Source of the DNA: an uncultured Mycoplasmatota bacterium
GTDB lineage: Bacteria > Bacillota_I > Bacilli_A > RF39 > UBA660
Reading direction: 5' to 3'
DNA: 9,476 nt
NCBI GenBank assembly: GCA_900547995.1
Contig: URIY01000051.1
Coordinates: 1 to 9,476 of the forward strand
Shown: one piece after another, positions 7,165 to 9,476 of the stretch
Layout of the letters: every line of letters starts with the position of its first letter
Numbering within the stretch: position 1 is the stretch's first letter
The notes under the pieces: generated by a model
The model's database searches: none
What the model was told of the DNA's origin: nothing
What the model saw: the letters and a program-made list of their open reading frames with translations, nothing else
Translations under genes and position numbers: made by a program

Positions 7165-7172
7165 TGATATTA

Positions 7173-7967
7173 ATGTGGGGAGCAATTATAGGCGATTTAG
7201 CTGGCTCTATATATGAATATAATCAAACAAAAAAGATAAGTCAGGTTAAATGCCAAAAAATAATTGAAGATAATGCTTTTTTTAGTGATGACACTATTTT
7301 AACTATGGCTATTTTAGAAGCAGTTTTGACAAATAAAGATTATACTTATTATTTGAAAAAATATGGGAAGGCGTTTTTAAATTATAAGCCACATTTTTCT
7401 CCATATTTTAAGTCATCCTTTTCACCTGGGTTTATTAAATGGTTAAATGGAAACTATATAGGAAGTAGTACGGGAAATGGTGCATTAATGCGTATATCAC
7501 CAATTTGTTATTTATTTGAAAACGAGAATGATATTTTAATAAACACTTTATTAGCAACATATCCTTCACATAATTCTAAAGAGGCAATAGAATGTGCTCA
7601 AAAACTTGCAACAATTATATATTATGCTAGAAAAGGGTTAAGAAAAGATTTAATATTGGAAAAACTTAATATAACTATAAATGAGAAACAATTTAATAAA
7701 TTTAATACAACTTGTTATGAAACACTTGATAATTGTATATATGCGGCTTTTGTGTCCAACACTTTTGAAGATGCTATAAGGAAAATATTATTATATGGTG
7801 GTGATACAGATACAAATGCTTGTATAACTGGCCAAATAGCTGAGGCATTATACGGAATAGATAATGGTCTTATTGAGCAATCAGAAAAGTTTTTACCACA
7901 AGAGTTTGTAATGAAATTAGAATATGCATATGGTAAAAGGAAAAAATGCAATGATATTAAATGTTAG
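7173..7967 (+). CDS. ADP-ribosylglycohydrolase (DraG/ARH family)
   Basis: A cytosolic 264-aa hydrolase of the ADP-ribosylglycohydrolase family, which cleaves ADP-ribose from proteins, nucleic acids or small molecules using two divalent metals. Starting at ATG 7173 gives the usual family N-terminus (MWGAIIGDLAGSIYE). The first metal-binding motif is SDDT at 38-41 (D39, D40, T41). STGNGALMRISP (99-110) and YPSHNSKEA (130-138) match other conserved blocks. The second metal motif GGDTDT lies at 209-214 (D211, D213, T214), followed by TGQIAEALYG. All metal ligands are present and the length is normal, so it should be active. It starts 18 bases after the deacetylase gene and overlaps the DUF1848 gene by 17 bases, implying coupled expression with that partner. 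The modified substrate cannot be told from sequence, and no ADP-ribosyltransferase is visible in the window. Confidence 0.93.
   Translation: MWGAIIGDLAGSIYEYNQTKKISQVKCQKIIEDNAFFSDDTILTMAILEAVLTNKDYTYYLKKYGKAFLNYKPHFSPYFKSSFSPGFIKWLNGNYIGSSTGNGALMRISPICYLFENENDILINTLLATYPSHNSKEAIECAQKLATIIYYARKGLRKDLILEKLNITINEKQFNKFNTTCYETLDNCIYAAFVSNTFEDAIRKILLYGGDTDTNACITGQIAEALYGIDNGLIEQSEKFLPQEFVMKLEYAYGKRKKCNDIKC
7936..7941 (+). promoter_or_regulatory. Shine-Dalgarno that selects ATG 7951
   Basis: AAAGGA sits nine bases before ATG 7951, inside the end of the ADP-ribosylglycohydrolase gene. The alternative ATGs at 7924 and 7930 lack a comparable site and would add residues the family does not have. Confidence 0.65.
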
Positions 7968-8838
7968 TGGAAGAACAGATATAGTTGCCTTTTATACACC
8001 TTGGTTCATGAAGAGATATGATGAAGGTTTTGTAGATGATAGAAATCCTTTTTATCCTAAACTTGTAAATAGAATCTATTTTGAAGATGTAGATTTAATT
8101 TTATTTTGTACCAAAAATCCTATTCCTATCTTAAATTATATAAATAAAATAGATAAAAAAATAATATTTCATGTAACTTTAACACCATATAAAAAAGATA
8201 TAGAACCGAATGTTCCTAAAAAAACTGATATTATAAAAGCTATAAAAAAATTGTCAAATATAATCGGGATAGATAATTTATATATTAGATATGATCCTAT
8301 ATTTATTAGCGATAAGTATAATATTCATTATCATATCAATGCTTTTGATAAATTATGTAAAATATTAAATGGATATGTTAAACACTTTATTATATCCTTT
8401 ATGGATGATTACCAAAATGTGCATAAAAATATGAAATATATTAAGGCAAGAAAGATGGTAGAAGATGATTATAAAGCAATTGGTATGTCTTTTAGTAAGA
8501 GTGCAAGTGAAAATGGTATGACAGTTCAAACTTGTTTTGAAGATATTAATTTAGTACAATATGGTTTTAAAAAAGCCGACTGTTTATCACATGAACTTGC
8601 ATATAAACTAACAGGTAAAACTAATTTTAAAAGTTATAATATAAGAAAAGGCAATAAATGTAAGTGTGTAAGTATGGTTGATATTGGGGCATATAATACA
8701 TGCATGCATTTTTGTAAGTATTGTTATGCTAACTATGATGAAAAAATGGTATCAAAAAATATATTAAAACATAACCAAAATTCAACAATGCTTCTTGATT
8801 ATTTAAAGGATGATGATATAATAAAACGCAGGAGTTGA
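7951..8838 (+). CDS. DUF1848 family protein with C-terminal CxxxCxxC cluster
   Basis: A 295-aa member of the DUF1848 family, whose biochemical role is, as far as I know, not established. Family hallmarks run the whole length: SGRTDI near the start, RNPF (31-34), FCTKNP (52-57), TLTPYKKDIEPNVP (76-89), IRYDPI (112-117), a histidine-rich YHINAF segment, ISFMDDY (148-154) and TCFE (194-197). The C-terminus has CKC (237-239), then SMVDIGAYNTC and C251-x3-C255-x2-C258 with YCYAN. The CxxxCxxC spacing is that of a radical-SAM 4Fe-4S site, though here at the C-terminal end, so iron-sulfur binding is a reasonable inference. The start at 7951 gives the usual short N-terminus. It overlaps the ADP-ribosylglycohydrolase gene by 17 bases, so translation is probably coupled and a nucleotide or ADP-ribose-related job is possible. 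Confidence 0.9.
   Translation: MILNVSGRTDIVAFYTPWFMKRYDEGFVDDRNPFYPKLVNRIYFEDVDLILFCTKNPIPILNYINKIDKKIIFHVTLTPYKKDIEPNVPKKTDIIKAIKKLSNIIGIDNLYIRYDPIFISDKYNIHYHINAFDKLCKILNGYVKHFIISFMDDYQNVHKNMKYIKARKMVEDDYKAIGMSFSKSASENGMTVQTCFEDINLVQYGFKKADCLSHELAYKLTGKTNFKSYNIRKGNKCKCVSMVDIGAYNTCMHFCKYCYANYDEKMVSKNILKHNQNSTMLLDYLKDDDIIKRRS
8831..8834 (+). promoter_or_regulatory. Shine-Dalgarno that selects ATG 8844
   Basis: GGAG lies nine bases before ATG 8844. The upstream TTG at 8835 directly abuts the Shine-Dalgarno and so cannot be served by it. Confidence 0.7.
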
Positions 8839-8843
8839 TATTT

Positions 8844-9410
8844 ATGAGGTATTGGTATGATGATGCTACTTTAGATAAAACAATTATGTTTTATAAAAAA
8901 ATGGATGATTCAATTATAGTATTTTATTTTAATGGTAATGTAGAAGAAATTAAATATAATGAAGATATTGAAAAAGAATTAATTCAAGATATGCTTAATC
9001 AAGCAGAGGCGAGAAATGCAGATATATCAGTAAATGATTTGAAAAAAATTGGTTTAAGAAGTGACATAAAACTATTTACTGCTATATCAGTTGGGTTTAT
9101 TGGTGGTATAATTGCCAATGTCCAAATTATTGAAGATACTACAAGACTTATATTTGGATGGACAACACTTATTTCAAGTGTGCTTGCCTTTTTAGAAGAA
9201 AAGAAAAATAACAATATCGGTAAACAAATAGAAGAACTTGAAAAGTATAAGTTATATTTAAGTATGAGAAAAGAGATAGAGGATAATTTTAATCAAAGTA
9301 CATTTAAAGGTATTAAATTTTTTGATGGTAATTTTAATATTAATACACTTGATGACTATTCTTTAGATGAAATTAAGAAAATTAAATATAATTTACAAAA
9401 AAATAAATAG
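8844..9410 (+). CDS. Two-helix membrane protein with coiled tail, function unknown
   Basis: A 188-aa protein starting five bases after the DUF1848 stop, with its Shine-Dalgarno inside that gene, so the two are co-transcribed. Residues 1-40 are beta-rich and aromatic (MRYWYDD, IMFYKKMDDSIIVFYFNG). Residues 41-75 are charged and helical. Two hydrophobic helices lie at about 77-93 (glycine-rich, GFIGGIIAN) and 101-117, joined by a very short loop. A charged, coiled-coil-like stretch (118-150, EEKKNNNIGKQIEELEKYK) and a mixed tail follow. A hairpin of two helices puts both soluble ends on the same side, probably the cytosol. I do not recognise the family. The context with an ADP-ribosylglycohydrolase and DUF1848 suggests a membrane partner of that pair, but this is guilt by association only. 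Confidence 0.8.
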   Translation: MRYWYDDATLDKTIMFYKKMDDSIIVFYFNGNVEEIKYNEDIEKELIQDMLNQAEARNADISVNDLKKIGLRSDIKLFTAISVGFIGGIIANVQIIEDTTRLIFGWTTLISSVLAFLEEKKNNNIGKQIEELEKYKLYLSMRKEIEDNFNQSTFKGIKFFDGNFNINTLDDYSLDEIKKIKYNLQKNK

Positions 9411-9421
9411 TAGATTTCTTT

Positions 9422-9451
9422 CGTGAATTTTTAAACTAAATTCCGTTTTTT
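9422..9451 (+). terminator. Rho-independent terminator closing the operon
   Basis: CG (9422-9423), a bulged T, then GAATTT (9425-9430) pair with AAATTC (9438-9443) and CG (9444-9445) across a seven-base loop. Six T follow directly (9446-9451). It begins 11 bases after the last stop codon. Beyond it are 25 bases with no supportable feature. Confidence 0.8.
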
Positions 9452-9476
9452 CATGAAAAGCTTAAAATATAAGACT

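Noticed and set aside
7164..7172. GTG 7164 as start of the ADP-ribosylglycohydrolase
   Set aside because: It overlaps the Shine-Dalgarno; ATG 7173 has ideal spacing and gives the family N-terminus.
7924..7950. ATG 7924 as start of the DUF1848 gene
   Set aside because: It would add nine residues absent from the family and lacks a Shine-Dalgarno; ATG 7951 has both support lines.
1..9476. CRISPR array, tRNA/rRNA genes, insertion sequences or prophage genes
   Set aside because: No regularly spaced repeats, no tRNA-like cloverleaf and no transposase or integrase motifs were seen on either strand.

Overview
The window is very AT-rich and uses the standard bacterial code: TGA ends two genes and tryptophan is read from TGG. 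Shine-Dalgarno sites are strong and genes are tightly packed on one strand. There are Gram-positive style surface proteins and a peptidoglycan-type deacetylase. Together these suggest a low-GC Bacillota, probably a host-associated Bacilli/Erysipelotrichia/RF39-like lineage. That placement is inference from gene content and composition. All supported genes are on the + strand.

Layout. Bases 1-143 hold a strong hairpin terminator and a near-consensus sigma-A promoter with a LexA-like (SOS) box in its spacer. This drives a small orphan cytosolic gene of unknown function (144-539). A short intergenic region (540-598) with a perfect 14-bp A/T inverted repeat over an extended -10 box precedes the surface module. 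That module comprises a secreted 1118-aa M6-type metalloprotease with a seven-repeat propeller-like region, Ig-like domains and a C-terminal dockerin (599-3955). Twelve bases later comes a secreted, C-terminally membrane-anchored protein with a cohesin-like domain and a cadherin-like beta-sandwich (3968-5161). Next are a small three-helix membrane protein (5220-5699) and a membrane-anchored NodB polysaccharide deacetylase with Ig-like repeats (5718-7154).

The second half is intracellular: an ADP-ribosylglycohydrolase (7173-7967), a DUF1848 protein with a C-terminal CxxxCxxC cluster overlapping it by 17 bases (7951-8838), and a two-helix membrane protein of unknown function (8844-9410). A clear intrinsic terminator (9422-9451) closes the run. 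Spacing suggests that 599-9410 could be one transcription unit, with a weak hairpin at 5156-5184 that may trim it.

The most interesting idea is that the dockerin protease has no wall or membrane anchor of its own, while the next gene encodes a membrane-anchored protein whose first domain looks cohesin-like. The pair may be a minimal, cellulosome-like system for holding a protease at the cell surface. The second point of interest is the coupled ADP-ribosylglycohydrolase/DUF1848/membrane protein trio. Four annotated starts were chosen from Shine-Dalgarno spacing; at three of them longer upstream readings were rejected (7173, 7951, 8844) and at one the GTG was kept (5718).
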